This document shows positions 18,207-26,794 of a DNA stretch of 64,000 bases, one piece after another. Positions within the stretch are counted from its first letter, which is position 1. Every line of letters starts with the position of its first letter. Both the position numbers and the translations under genes were made by a program. The notes under the pieces were generated by a model. That model did no database searches, was not told the origin of the DNA, and saw only the letters and a program-made list of their open reading frames with translations. Source of the stretch: Brevibacterium sp. RIT 803 (GTDB taxonomy: Bacteria; Actinomycetota; Actinomycetes; Actinomycetales; Brevibacteriaceae); contig NZ_JAFEMW010000002.1 of the NCBI RefSeq assembly GCF_016892625.1, positions 248,001-312,000 of the forward strand, written 5' to 3'.

Positions 18207-19514
18207 TCAGCCGAGAATGTCGATGAGTCCGGGCACAGGCACTCGCGGCAGTGCACCGGAGGTCGTGAACCGACCCCAGATTCTGCGCAGCTCCGGACCG
18301 GCGATCTGTGCCGATGCTCCGTAGTCGAGGAAACTGTCGTGCCAGACGTCGCCGGGGAACAGCAGCGGGAGGTCACCGGAGTGTGCTGCGTCGAAGAAGC
18401 TACCATCACCGCGGGAGACGATGAGGAGGCGTGTGCCTTGGCCGCCCGCCATGCGGTGTCGATCGTAGAATTCTTTGGCTGCACGAGTATAGACCGCCGA
18501 GGTGATGCCTGAGATCAGCGATTCGAGCATCGGGGACGTCAGGTGCCGGTTATGGAGTCGACGGAAAGCCGGGACGAAACCGGCGAAGAAGGCGATTTCG
18601 CGTTCGGTGCGGGTCATGAGCACGTCGTATTTTCGGGCGGCTTCTGACCATGCTGCGTCGGTGTCGGATTTCGCCGGCAGCGGGTAGTCGCCGTAATGGA
18701 CGCCGAAGCACATGCCGGCGTGCAGTCCGCCGACCAATGCCGCCCTGTGCACCTCGTCCTGTGCAGCGAGGATGTCGTCGACACTGGCGTCGGGGTCGAT
18801 CTTCTCAGCGACTTTCGCCATGGCCCAGTTCATCGGTTCGGTGCCACCAGCGAGTCCCAGTGGCGCCGAGGCCAGGATCACGCGGTCGAAGAGGTCATCG
18901 GTCCCCTCGGCGATCATCAGGTGCGCGCATGCGTCAGCACCGGCGCTCTGCCCTGCGATCGTGACATTGTGCGGGTCTCCCCCGAATGCCGCGATGTTGC
19001 GCTGGACCCAGCGCAGTGCCGAGATCTGGTCGAGGAGGCCGAGATTGGAATGTTCAGGTTTGCCCGTTCCCAAGAATCCGAGGACGCCGAGGCGGTAGGT
19101 GACCGAGACGACGATGATGTTCTGTTCCTCGACGAGGGTATGCGGATCGTAGATCTCCGCATCCCCGGCGCCAGCGACATAGGCACCGCCGTGGATCCAT
19201 ACGAGCACAGGCAGCGTTGCGTGGTCTTCGCCTCTGTCCACGGGAGTTGTCACGCTCACCCGCAGACAGTCTTCACTGGTGGGCAGGCCGCCGAGCTGGT
19301 CGAAGGTCATACCCGCATTCGGGTCGCGTCGGTACTGCGGACTTCCGGGACCGGGTTCTCTGCCATCGATGTCGTCTGCGGGCGGCTCGTCGACGGGATG
19401 GGCGAAACGCAGCGCGCGGGCATAGCGGATGCCCCGGGCACGGATCACGTTGCCATCGTCGTAGGCTCGGACCCGACCGCACGGGGCATCGACGTCCCGC
19501 CAGACGTTCATCAT
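18207..19514 (-). CDS. Carboxylesterase type B
   Basis: A 435-residue esterase. It has the oxyanion motif WIHGGAYVAGAG, the EDCLRVSV signature 2 region, the nucleophile elbow AGQSAGADAC, and a late His in FLDYG/DVWHDSF for the triad. There is no signal peptide, so it is probably cytoplasmic. It is somewhat shorter than the usual 490-550 residues of this family. Substrate unknown. It starts 10 bases past the phosphoribosyltransferase stop. Confidence 0.9.
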   Translation of the reverse strand: MMNVWRDVDAPCGRVRAYDDGNVIRARGIRYARALRFAHPVDEPPADDIDGREPGPGSPQYRRDPNAGMTFDQLGGLPTSEDCLRVSVTTPVDRGEDHATLPVLVWIHGGAYVAGAGDAEIYDPHTLVEEQNIIVVSVTYRLGVLGFLGTGKPEHSNLGLLDQISALRWVQRNIAAFGGDPHNVTIAGQSAGADACAHLMIAEGTDDLFDRVILASAPLGLAGGTEPMNWAMAKVAEKIDPDASVDDILAAQDEVHRAALVGGLHAGMCFGVHYGDYPLPAKSDTDAAWSEAARKYDVLMTRTEREIAFFAGFVPAFRRLHNRHLTSPMLESLISGITSAVYTRAAKEFYDRHRMAGGQGTRLLIVSRGDGSFFDAAHSGDLPLLFPGDVWHDSFLDYGASAQIAGPELRRIWGRFTTSGALPRVPVPGLIDILG

Positions 19515-19524
19515 GGCCTGCCGC

Positions 19525-20034
19525 TTATTTGGAGGCGACGACCGGGGGCTCAGCCGACCATGGGAAGACGATCCACTGATCCGTGCGCTTCCAGACGAAG
19601 TCCGGGTCGATGATGGATGCTGACTTGGCGTAGATCACTGCGGACTGTGCTTCGGCGCCGTGCTTCTTCAGCAGCTCGAGGACCAGGGCGAGAGTGCGAC
19701 CTGAGTCTGCGACGTCGTCGACGACGAGCAGCTTCTTTCCTTTGATGGCCTCGATGTCGAGCATCGGCGCCAGGAGAATCGGATCGGGCAGAGTCTCATG
19801 GACATCGGTGTAGAACTCTACGTTGATGGCGTCGGAGAGCTTGAGGCCGAGTGCATAGGCCAGTGCACCGGCCGGCAGCAGGCCGCCACGGGCGATTGCG
19901 ATGACGATCTCGGGGTCATATTCGGAGTCGGCGATGATCTGCGCCATCTCCCGAGCCGACGTACCGAATGTGTCCCACGTGAGGATCTCTTTGTCGTTGA
20001 GATCGGTCGAATCGGCGTGGTATGCCTGGCTCAT
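19525..20034 (-). CDS. Phosphoribosyltransferase (purine PRT-like)
   Basis: A 169-residue type I PRTase. The PRPP loop is LLVVDDVADSGRTLALVLELL (about residues 99-119). The AIARGGLLPAGALAYAL segment provides the pyrophosphate loop. It belongs with small actinobacterial PRTases annotated as xanthine/guanine-type; the base acceptor is unproven. Start at MSQAYHADST has the clear site AGGAG seven bases upstream; the longer frame upstream belongs to no recognisable protein. Confidence 0.9.
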   Translation of the reverse strand: MSQAYHADSTDLNDKEILTWDTFGTSAREMAQIIADSEYDPEIVIAIARGGLLPAGALAYALGLKLSDAINVEFYTDVHETLPDPILLAPMLDIEAIKGKKLLVVDDVADSGRTLALVLELLKKHGAEAQSAVIYAKSASIIDPDFVWKRTDQWIVFPWSAEPPVVASK

Positions 20035-20093
20035 AAAGACTCCTAGTGAATGCCCGTTGTTTACCCGAGCTTCAAGGATACGTGGTCGCCGAC

Positions 20094-20567
20094 TCAGCGC
20101 AGAAACGTCTCGAAGGCCGCCGTTTCCTGGCCCAGGTGTCCACTGCGCACAGGCAGCGGATTGTTCACCCAGTACTCGCCGGTGTGCGCATCGCGATTCA
20201 GGTACCTGTAATCGATGAGTTCCCGACGCAGTCGTGCGAAATCCGGATGGAAGGCCTTGAGCATCGTGTTGACGTCCTTCTCGCGGTAGATCCAGTCGGT
20301 GTCGAATTCTCTGAGGATCTCCAACAATAGGACGACGAGGGCCTTGCGTTTCGAGGGGATAGACACCAGGCGGCCATCGCTGATGAACGTTCTCAACGTT
20401 TTGGTCCTGAAGGCATCTGCTTTGGGATCCATCGGCGGTGATGCGTGGTGGCTCTGATGCTCGTGGACTGGGCCTTGCAGCAGTGCAGCGCGGGCGGAGG
20501 TGAAGTTCTCTCCAGTTGAGCTCATGCGCTGGCGGACGAGATGTTTGAAGTCTTTGTGCTTGGTCAT
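20094..20567 (-). CDS. DUF2087 domain protein
   Basis: A 157-residue protein. The N-terminal part (LVRQRMSSTGENFTSARAALL) is a motif common in small actinobacterial proteins. The C-terminal half (about 60-135) matches DUF2087, with DGRLVSIPSKRKALVVLLLEILREF, YREKDVNTMLKAFHPDFARLRRELIDY and YLNRD..GEYW. DUF2087 often ends regulators, so a nucleic-acid-linked role is possible. AGGATC precedes the ATG. Confidence 0.85.
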   Translation of the reverse strand: MTKHKDFKHLVRQRMSSTGENFTSARAALLQGPVHEHQSHHASPPMDPKADAFRTKTLRTFISDGRLVSIPSKRKALVVLLLEILREFDTDWIYREKDVNTMLKAFHPDFARLRRELIDYRYLNRDAHTGEYWVNNPLPVRSGHLGQETAAFETFLR

Positions 20568-20751
20568 GGTGTCTGATCCTCAACAACCAAGTCTTCCCCA
20601 GCACGAAACCTGGCCAGGAGATCACCGTGACAGGTTCGTCCGAGGATTCTCTCCCCTTCACCGAATGGTCAGTGAGCTGGGATCACGACCGAGGTTGGGC
20701 GATGGATGCGCCGCTGCCAACAGTATAGACACAGTCTGTCAGTGATGCCGA

Positions 20752-21132
20752 TCAGTTGATGGCATCGAGGTAGACCCAGCGACCGGCTCTGCGAACGAAT
20801 GAGGAATTCTCCTCAAGTGTGTGTTCGCCGAGGCGGTCCCTGCAGGCGGCGCGAAAGTGCACCGTTCCCGTTTCATCGGATTCCGATCCACCTGTCGTGC
20901 CTAGAATCTCCAGACCCAGCCAGGTGGTGTCGGTGTCGAGACCGATATTGGCCGGCCTGGTCTTGGCGTGCCAGGTGCGGAATAGGTGGTCCTCGTTCTC
21001 GCGGGCGAATGCGGTGTAGCGCGAGCGCATCAGTGCCTCAGCAGTCGTTGGCCATGCCTGTCCGTCCAAGGCGGGACGGCAGCAATCGTCATAGTCGGCG
21101 CCGGGCGGCATTCCGGAACAAGGGCAGATCAT
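20752..21132 (-). CDS. YchJ family protein (SEC-C motif)
   Basis: A 126-residue UPF0225-type protein. The N-terminus CPCSGMPPGADYDDCC holds the metal-binding cysteines, followed by TAEALMRSRYTAFARENEDHLFRTWHAKTRP and the ending GRWVYLDA. The fold is NTF2-like; its function is unknown. A leaderless arrangement is present (TACCAT, six bases, ATG). Confidence 0.92.
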   Translation of the reverse strand: MICPCSGMPPGADYDDCCRPALDGQAWPTTAEALMRSRYTAFARENEDHLFRTWHAKTRPANIGLDTDTTWLGLEILGTTGGSESDETGTVHFRAACRDRLGEHTLEENSSFVRRAGRWVYLDAIN

Positions 21133-21138
21133 GACTCG

Positions 21139-21144
21139 ATGGTA
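21139..21144 (-). promoter_or_regulatory. -10 element TACCAT for the leaderless ychJ-like gene
   Basis: Reverse-strand TACCAT lies six bases before the ATG at 21132. Confidence 0.45.
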
Positions 21145-21187
21145 TCTCTGAGGTGCTTGCGGGCTGGTTACATGCCACTATGGACGC

Positions 21188-21766
21188 ATGAGTTCAGTTT
21201 TCCTCTCCGGCAACTCCGAGGCCGATGCCCTGCTTGCCGATGACCCTTTCGCCCTGCTGATGGGAATGCTGTTGGATCAGCAGGTGCCGATGGAAGTGGC
21301 TTTCGCAGGGCCTGCGAAGCTTGCTGAGCGTCTGGGCAAGCTCGATGTGGTCGAGATTGCTGAGATGAACCCGGATGAGTTCCTAGAGAAGTTCTCGATC
21401 AAACCGGCGGTGCATCGTTTCCCGAAGTCGATGGCGACAAGGGTGCAGAAGCTCGCAGCGGAGATCGTCGAAGAATACGATGGCGACACTTCAGCCATCT
21501 GGACATCCGGAGACCCGACTGGTCCCGAAGTTCTCAAACGCTTGAAGAAATTACCTGGCTTCGGCGATCAGAAGGCGAAGATCTTCCTGGCGCTCCTCGG
21601 CAAGCAGTTCGATTTCAACGCTGATGGATGGCGTGAGGCAGCTGGTGACTACGGTGATGAAGACAGCCGTCGTTCAATCGCCGATGTGGTCAATGAGGAC
21701 ACCTTGTTGGAAGTCCGCGCTTTCAAAAAGCAGCAGAAGGCCGCTGCGAAAGCAGCTAAGAAGTAG
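21188..21766 (+). CDS. HhH-GPD-type base-excision repair protein
   Basis: A 192-residue protein of the small actinobacterial HhH-GPD family. The N-terminal ADDPFALLMGMLLDQQVPMEVAFAGP and the helix-hairpin-helix LKRLKKLPGFGDQKAKIFLALLG (about residues 117-139) are visible. A DNA glycosylase role is suggested, with the classic catalytic Asp position after the hairpin not clearly conserved. The Lys-rich tail KKQQKAAAKAAKK may help DNA binding. CACTAT sits six bases before the ATG, a weaker leaderless match. Confidence 0.87.
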   Translation: MSSVFLSGNSEADALLADDPFALLMGMLLDQQVPMEVAFAGPAKLAERLGKLDVVEIAEMNPDEFLEKFSIKPAVHRFPKSMATRVQKLAAEIVEEYDGDTSAIWTSGDPTGPEVLKRLKKLPGFGDQKAKIFLALLGKQFDFNADGWREAAGDYGDEDSRRSIADVVNEDTLLEVRAFKKQQKAAAKAAKK

Positions 21767-21900
21767 GTCCACTCACTCACGGGCAAGTTATCCACAGATT
21801 CAACTTCGCCTGTTCTCAAAGTCACAGTTCTCGCATAATGTAGAGATTCCAGGCGTGATTCGTACATCTGCGCCGGAGTTCTCGACCACAGAGGCGTGGA

Positions 21901-22545
21901 ATGATGACTGGACATGGCGGACGTCTCCGCTATCGAACGACGACAGCACTGACGTTGGCATCGGCACTTGCCGTACCCCTCGTGTTGTCAGGATGCGAAG
22001 ACCATTCCCCAGTCGCCGCGCCGACATCGACCCTGCCCGCCAAGGATTCTTCCACGGCAACCCCTGCAACTGATCCGCAACCGACGATCCCCGCCTACGA
22101 GACCGAACTCCACCTGAGCCCCGAAGAGACAGAAGCAGTTGAAGGGGCGTTGGTTGCGTTCGAAGGGTACATCGCCACCATCAACCGCGTGTTTTCTTCT
22201 GGCGGGAAAGACAACGAGGACACTGAGATTTTCGCTAGCGATAGATCACTTGAAGCACTTGAAACTAGCGCGGACGAGCTTGAAAATAGAGGCCAATACA
22301 TGGCGGGTAAATACGACTACTACGACGTCAGAATCCATGACGTTGCTCTAGAACCTGAACTAAATCAAGCCGACTCTGTCATAGTCCTATATTGCTCGCA
22401 TGATTCGAATCACGCTGTTGTAGATCTCGACGACCCACTTCCCTCACAAAAGCCACAAAGCCTAACGATGAAACACACCATAACCAAACAAGACGATGCT
22501 TGGAAAGTCTCGAACCAAGAGCTCTGGAGCAAGAAGTGCGAGTAA
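21901..22545 (+). CDS. Lipoprotein, hypothetical
   Basis: A 214-residue secreted lipoprotein. The N-terminal signal ends in the lipobox LSGC (Cys about residue 32), followed by a Thr/Pro/Ser-rich linker and a compact domain from about 65 to 214 (ETELHLSPEETEAVEGALVAF onward). The middle resembles NTF2-like or DUF6318-style actinobacterial lipoproteins, but I cannot assign a family with confidence. The second half of the gene is visibly AT-richer than its surroundings. The next gene's GTG lies ten bases before this stop codon. Confidence 0.8.
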   Translation: MMTGHGGRLRYRTTTALTLASALAVPLVLSGCEDHSPVAAPTSTLPAKDSSTATPATDPQPTIPAYETELHLSPEETEAVEGALVAFEGYIATINRVFSSGGKDNEDTEIFASDRSLEALETSADELENRGQYMAGKYDYYDVRIHDVALEPELNQADSVIVLYCSHDSNHAVVDLDDPLPSQKPQSLTMKHTITKQDDAWKVSNQELWSKKCE

Positions 22546-23381
22546 GAGCCACATTCTCTGCACTCGTCTTGGTGGCTACCTCAGGTCTGATGCTTAATTC
22601 AACATCCGCGGCCGCTTCAAATAGCCCGGGCTGTGACTCACTTCAAGAACGGAATTGTAGCGTAGTACAGCCCCCTACACCTCCGCGGCCGCCAAGTCCA
22701 AGGCCTCCTGGAGATGGCGGAGGTAGCGGTGGTGGAGGCGGTTCCGGTGGAGGCGGTGGTGGCTCCGGAGGCGGGAGCGACGGTGGTGGCGGCGGGCTGC
22801 CCGACTGCGTCCTCGAGGAAGTCGGTCATATCTGTGCGAACCTTCCGGGTCCCGGCCCTGGCCCCGGCGGCGGTGGAGGCGGCGCTCCGGTGAGACCCGA
22901 GCCACCCACCCGTATTCCTGAGTCTCAGTTCCAGACCTTCGACATTCCGGCCCCGACTATTCATGCCTGGCCGAAGGATTGGGCCGTCATCGGCAAGCCA
23001 GCTGCCTTTTGGACGGATGCCGCCACCAGCTACATCGACATGACACTGCTGACGTACGCAGTCACGGTGAAGGTCACCCCTGAAAAGTACTACTGGGACT
23101 TCGGCGACGACACCGGGGGCACCACATCGAAGACAGGGTCGAAGCCACGGCCAGGCGACGAACCGCAGATTGGTCACGATTATCAGAAGACCGGAACGAA
23201 GACTGTCGGCATGACCGCGACGTTCAGTGGCGAATTCTCTGTCGACGGTGGCCCATGGCTGCCCATCGACGGTTTCGCACATGTGGCAAGCAACGAGATC
23301 TCCATTGATGTCTATCGCTTCCACCGCTATCTCGTTGACGAGGACTGTTATATGAACCCGCGGGGACCTGACTGCAATTGA
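22536..23381 (+). CDS. Secreted PKD-domain protein with Gly/Pro-rich linker
   Basis: A 281-residue exported protein starting at a GTG inside the 3' end of the lipoprotein gene. A signal peptide (FSALVLVATSGLMLNSTSAAAS) is followed by a short Cys-containing head, a Pro-rich then Gly/Ser-rich low-complexity linker (about residues 45-90), a second Cys pair, a second Gly/Pro run, and a PKD domain around the YYWDFGDDTGG motif. Conserved cysteines near the C-terminus (EDCYMNPRGPDC) suggest disulfides outside the cell. No wall anchor is visible. The partner lipoprotein is translationally coupled. Confidence 0.8.
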   Translation: MRVRATFSALVLVATSGLMLNSTSAAASNSPGCDSLQERNCSVVQPPTPPRPPSPRPPGDGGGSGGGGGSGGGGGGSGGGSDGGGGGLPDCVLEEVGHICANLPGPGPGPGGGGGGAPVRPEPPTRIPESQFQTFDIPAPTIHAWPKDWAVIGKPAAFWTDAATSYIDMTLLTYAVTVKVTPEKYYWDFGDDTGGTTSKTGSKPRPGDEPQIGHDYQKTGTKTVGMTATFSGEFSVDGGPWLPIDGFAHVASNEISIDVYRFHRYLVDEDCYMNPRGPDCN

Positions 23382-23471
23382 CCGCCCGCTCACAGTGGAA
23401 TCGAATTGTTCACGAACATCCGCGGCACTGGCCCGAAGGCAAGATCGGCAGGAACCTGAAACAATAGCCAC

Positions 23472-24710
23472 ATGGTGTGCCGTATTTCGGAGTTGCTGGT
23501 CGACTCCCATTGGCCGATCGTCATCATCGGCGCAGGTCAGGCTGGCCTTTCGGCTGCCCACTATCTCTGGCGCGACGGGCTGGTGCCCGGCAAGGACTTC
23601 ATCGTCCTCGACGCCGGTGCCGGCCCTGGCGGTGCTTGGCGTGAACGGTGGGATTCCCTGACACTGGGGGCGACGAACCATGTGGCCGACCTCCCGGGAT
23701 TCCCACTGGGCACACCCGATCCCTCAATACCCGCCTCCGCCGTGGTCTCCGACTATTACTCACGTTTCGAAAGCGAGCTCGAACTCTGCGTCGTCCGGCC
23801 CGCCGAGGTGGTCACCGTGAAGTCGCCCACCCCCGGTTCCGGGCCTCTGACGATCACCTCGAAGATCGACGGTGAACGTGTTCAGCTCACGAGCCAGTAT
23901 CTGATCAATGCGACCGGCACGTGGACGCATCCCTATGTTCCGTTCGTCCCCGGCATCGCCGAGTTCGAAGGCCGCCAACTTCACACCGTAAACTTCCGCG
24001 ACGTCGAGGACTTCCGGGGCTTGAGAACTTTGGTCGTCGGCGGTGGCATCTCGGCAACCCAGTTTCTGCTCGAACTCGCGAAAGTCACCGATACGCTGTG
24101 GGCCACGCGTCGACCCCCGAACTTCACCTCACGAGAATTCGACGGCAACTGGGGCCTCGAGGTCGAACGCGCTGTGCGTTCCCGGACCTTGGCCGGTCTC
24201 GCCCCAGCCAGTGTCGTGCGCACCACGGGCCTGCCCATACGAAAGGATTTCCAGTACGGCGTCGAATCCGGAGTCCTCGTCTCACGCGGAATGTTCGACG
24301 CGGTGCTGCCTCACGGTGTCCACTTCCCCGGGCGAGCTGCCGAGGTGCAGACGACTTCGGAAGGACTTGGGCCATCGGCAAGCGACCACTTAGCCATGCC
24401 AGATTCATGGCAGCCCTTCGAACATGAACGTGTCGAAGAGATCGATGTCATCTTCTGGAACACCGGCTTTCGGGCCGCTCTCAACCATTTGGCGCCGCTG
24501 CGGCTGCGCACACCAGATGGAGGAATCGCCATGGAAACCGAAGTCTCGGTCAAGGACGATCGACGAATCTTCCTCGTCGGATACGGTTCGGCCAGTTCAA
24601 CGGTCGGTGCCACCCGGGCGGGACGGATCGCGGCCAGGGAGCTGCTCAAACGCCGCCAAGCAGCACTGCGCACACGTACTTATGAGAGTGCGGGCGATTC
24701 CAAGACCTGA
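23472..24710 (+). CDS. FAD-dependent NAD(P)-binding monooxygenase (CzcO-like)
   Basis: A 412-residue flavoprotein. It has the FAD-binding GAGQAGLSAAHYL near residue 20, the GGAWRERWDSL region of flavin monooxygenases, the ATG motif NATGTWTHPYVP, and the second Rossmann motif VVGGGISATQFLLELA for NAD(P)H. The substrate is unknown. Its last 31 bases overlap the end of the convergent lipoprotein gene. Confidence 0.9.
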   Translation: MVCRISELLVDSHWPIVIIGAGQAGLSAAHYLWRDGLVPGKDFIVLDAGAGPGGAWRERWDSLTLGATNHVADLPGFPLGTPDPSIPASAVVSDYYSRFESELELCVVRPAEVVTVKSPTPGSGPLTITSKIDGERVQLTSQYLINATGTWTHPYVPFVPGIAEFEGRQLHTVNFRDVEDFRGLRTLVVGGGISATQFLLELAKVTDTLWATRRPPNFTSREFDGNWGLEVERAVRSRTLAGLAPASVVRTTGLPIRKDFQYGVESGVLVSRGMFDAVLPHGVHFPGRAAEVQTTSEGLGPSASDHLAMPDSWQPFEHERVEEIDVIFWNTGFRAALNHLAPLRLRTPDGGIAMETEVSVKDDRRIFLVGYGSASSTVGATRAGRIAARELLKRRQAALRTRTYESAGDSKT

Positions 24711-25345
24711 TCGGCGAAGCTGACGGTCGGCAACATCTGCGCGAAGAGCGCGGCAGTGGCTTGGTCACTTGACACCGTGACCATCTCGACACTGACCTTG
24801 TACAGTCGACCGTTGTCCGAGATCCCGGCAATGGCTCCATAGAGCACGGACTCGGTCTTATCGATGGCCCGGATCTCCTGGCGGGCGAGCAGCCCGTGGA
24901 CTGTCCAGTACGCGCCACCGGGCACAGTCCCGGAGTTCTCTTCCAGAATGCTTGATCGCGATTCTCCGAAGGTCTGTTCCTGTGCTTTATCGATGATGCT
25001 CTGTGCAGTCTCGTCGTCTTCATAGCAGTTGACGGTGATGATGGCGCCGTTGTCGCGACTGTAGAGCTGATAGCTGTCGTAGGCAAGGTCGCCGTTCCAT
25101 TCGCTGTCCATGGCCATCTGCACATGGACCGGGCATTCGGGACCCAGATCGACCGTCACCTGAGCCATTCCAGCAGGAACTGCAGGGGTATCGGACTCCG
25201 GGGGCGTCTCTCCTTCGGATCCATCGTCGATGACGACGCTGACCGGTCGCGATTCGCCTTCGTCTGTGCTCACACGTAGGGCTGAGCACCCGGAGAGGGT
25301 CAGGCCCAGCACCATCACACTTGACAGGAGAAGACTCCGATACAT
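24680..25345 (-). CDS. Lipoprotein, hypothetical
   Basis: A 221-residue exported lipoprotein with signal MYRSLLLSSVMVLGL and lipobox LSGC at residues 17-20, an acidic Glu/Pro linker and a globular C-terminal domain with one further Cys pair (GPECPV and VNCYED). No family recognised. The 3' end overlaps the monooxygenase gene by 31 bases. Confidence 0.78.
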   Translation of the reverse strand: MYRSLLLSSVMVLGLTLSGCSALRVSTDEGESRPVSVVIDDGSEGETPPESDTPAVPAGMAQVTVDLGPECPVHVQMAMDSEWNGDLAYDSYQLYSRDNGAIITVNCYEDDETAQSIIDKAQEQTFGESRSSILEENSGTVPGGAYWTVHGLLARQEIRAIDKTESVLYGAIAGISDNGRLYKVSVEMVTVSSDQATAALFAQMLPTVSFADQVLESPALS

Positions 25346-25447
25346 GGGCCCGCTTTCGAATGGTGGAGTGGCGCTCTTTCGACAGCGCCACTCATATCGT
25401 ACCCATCACGGCCCCCGCCTGCTCTGGCACAAGTGCCGCGTGGGGCT

Positions 25448-25453
25448 TAGCCT
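25448..25453 (+). promoter_or_regulatory. -10 element TAGCCT for a leaderless gene
   Basis: TAGCCT lies six bases before the ATG of the PIG-L deacetylase gene. Confidence 0.5.
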
Positions 25454-25459
25454 TGGACT

Positions 25460-26176
25460 ATGACCGACCTCCCGATCTTCGATGACGATGATGTCAATCG
25501 CCTCCTGTGCATAGTTGCCCACCCCGATGACATGGAATATGGTGCCTCCGCGGCTGTGGCCAAATGGACCGACCAGGGAAAGTCCGTGTCCTATCTGCTT
25601 CTGACTCGCGGTGAAGCCGGAATCCGTGAGATGTCCCCGGAGAAGGTTGTTCCCCTACGAGAAGGTGAGCAGCGAGAAGCGTGCACGATCGTCGGAGTGG
25701 GGGATCTTGAGATCCTCGACTTCCCAGACGGTCTTCTCGAGCCCAGCCTCGAGCTCCGGCGCGCGATCGCGAAGAAGATCCGCCAATTCAAACCTGATGC
25801 CGTGATGGTGACCAACTGGGAACTCAAGATGCCGTGGGGCCTGAACCATGTCGATCATCGGGCGGCCGGCATCGCCACGATCGATGCCATCCGTGATGCC
25901 GACAATCCGTGGGTCTTCACCGAACTCAAGGACGACGGACTTGAAGCGTGGAAGGCCGACAAGCTGTTGGTCAACGGGGCTGATCCCACCCATGCTGTGG
26001 TCCTCGACGACGAACACGTCGACCGGGCCGTGCGCTCTCTGGAGGCTCATGCGGTCTATCTCGCGGCCTTGCCCGACCATCCCATGCCCTCAGACATGAT
26101 CCCCGGAATCACCTCGGAAGCCGGAACACGGGCAGGCGTGAAATACGCGCTGCCCGTGCAAGTATTCGACATGTAG
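25460..26176 (+). CDS. PIG-L family deacetylase
   Basis: A 238-residue zinc-dependent N-acetylglucosaminyl deacetylase-fold protein (LmbE/MshB relatives). The AHPDDMEYGASA motif supplies His/Asp zinc ligands and the catalytic Asp, and NHVDHRAAG supplies the third ligand. Relatives deacetylate GlcNAc-inositol (mycothiol path) or protein-bound sugars; the short length and lack of other mycothiol genes nearby leave the substrate open. Confidence 0.9.
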   Translation: MTDLPIFDDDDVNRLLCIVAHPDDMEYGASAAVAKWTDQGKSVSYLLLTRGEAGIREMSPEKVVPLREGEQREACTIVGVGDLEILDFPDGLLEPSLELRRAIAKKIRQFKPDAVMVTNWELKMPWGLNHVDHRAAGIATIDAIRDADNPWVFTELKDDGLEAWKADKLLVNGADPTHAVVLDDEHVDRAVRSLEAHAVYLAALPDHPMPSDMIPGITSEAGTRAGVKYALPVQVFDM

Positions 26177-26206
26177 CACCCGGCACACCGAATCGGTGAC
26201 CGGATC

Positions 26207-26233
26207 CGCCGCACTCAGGCGCTGAGTGCGGCG
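26207..26233. terminator. Bidirectional hairpin between PIG-L gene and tpx
   Basis: CGCCGCACTCAG and CTGAGTGCGGCG form a perfect 12-bp stem with a three-base loop. The tpx stop codon (26215-26217) lies in the left arm. No T-run follows on either strand, so it is a non-canonical terminator candidate serving two convergent genes. Confidence 0.6.
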
Positions 26234-26715
26234 ACCGCCGAGTCGTAATCCGGTTCGGTGCCGATCTCGTCGACCAGCTGCTTGTGGATGACGGTTCCCT
26301 TTTCATCGAGGACGACGACTGAGCGGGCCAGCAATCCGGCCAGGGGTCCGTCGACCATGGTCACTCCGAATTCCTTGCCGAAGGCGCTGCGGAATCCGGA
26401 TGCGGCGACGACGTTCTCAATGCCTTCGCTGCCGCAGAAGCGCGACTGTGCGAAGGGCAGGTCATTGGACACACACAGCACTGTGGTGTTCTCCAGGCTC
26501 GCGGCGAGTTCGTTGAACTTGCGCACCGAGGCCGCACAGACACCGGTGTCCACACTTGGGAAGATGTTGAGGACAACGCGCTTGCCCGTTGTGTCGGCAG
26601 AGTTGACTTCGCCGAGGTCGTTGCCCACGAGGCTGAATGCTGGTGCCTGTGTGCCTTTCTCCGGGAGCTCGCCTACAGTCTTGACCGGTGTGCCTTGGAA
26701 TGCTGTTTTCGCCAT
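26215..26715 (-). CDS. tpx: Thiol peroxidase
   Basis: Atypical 2-Cys peroxiredoxin that reduces peroxides with electrons from thioredoxin. The 166 residues match the family length. The peroxidatic Cys is in [17 protein letters not shown] (about residue 60) and the resolving Cys in [11 protein letters not shown] (about 94). [12 protein letters not shown] at the N-terminus is typical. Start taken at [11 protein letters not shown]; the frame upstream is not protein-like. Confidence 0.97.
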   Translation of the reverse strand: MAKTAFQGTPVKTVGELPEKGTQAPAFSLVGNDLGEVNSADTTGKRVVLNIFPSVDTGVCAASVRKFNELAASLENTTVLCVSNDLPFAQSRFCGSEGIENVVAASGFRSAFGKEFGVTMVDGPLAGLLARSVVVLDEKGTVIHKQLVDEIGTEPDYDSAVAALSA

Positions 26716-26794
26716 GCTTTTCGTTCGCTTTCTATCGTGATCACTGCTGTCGGTTCCCACCCTACGTGAGTTCACCGACACGAGAATCGCCCTT

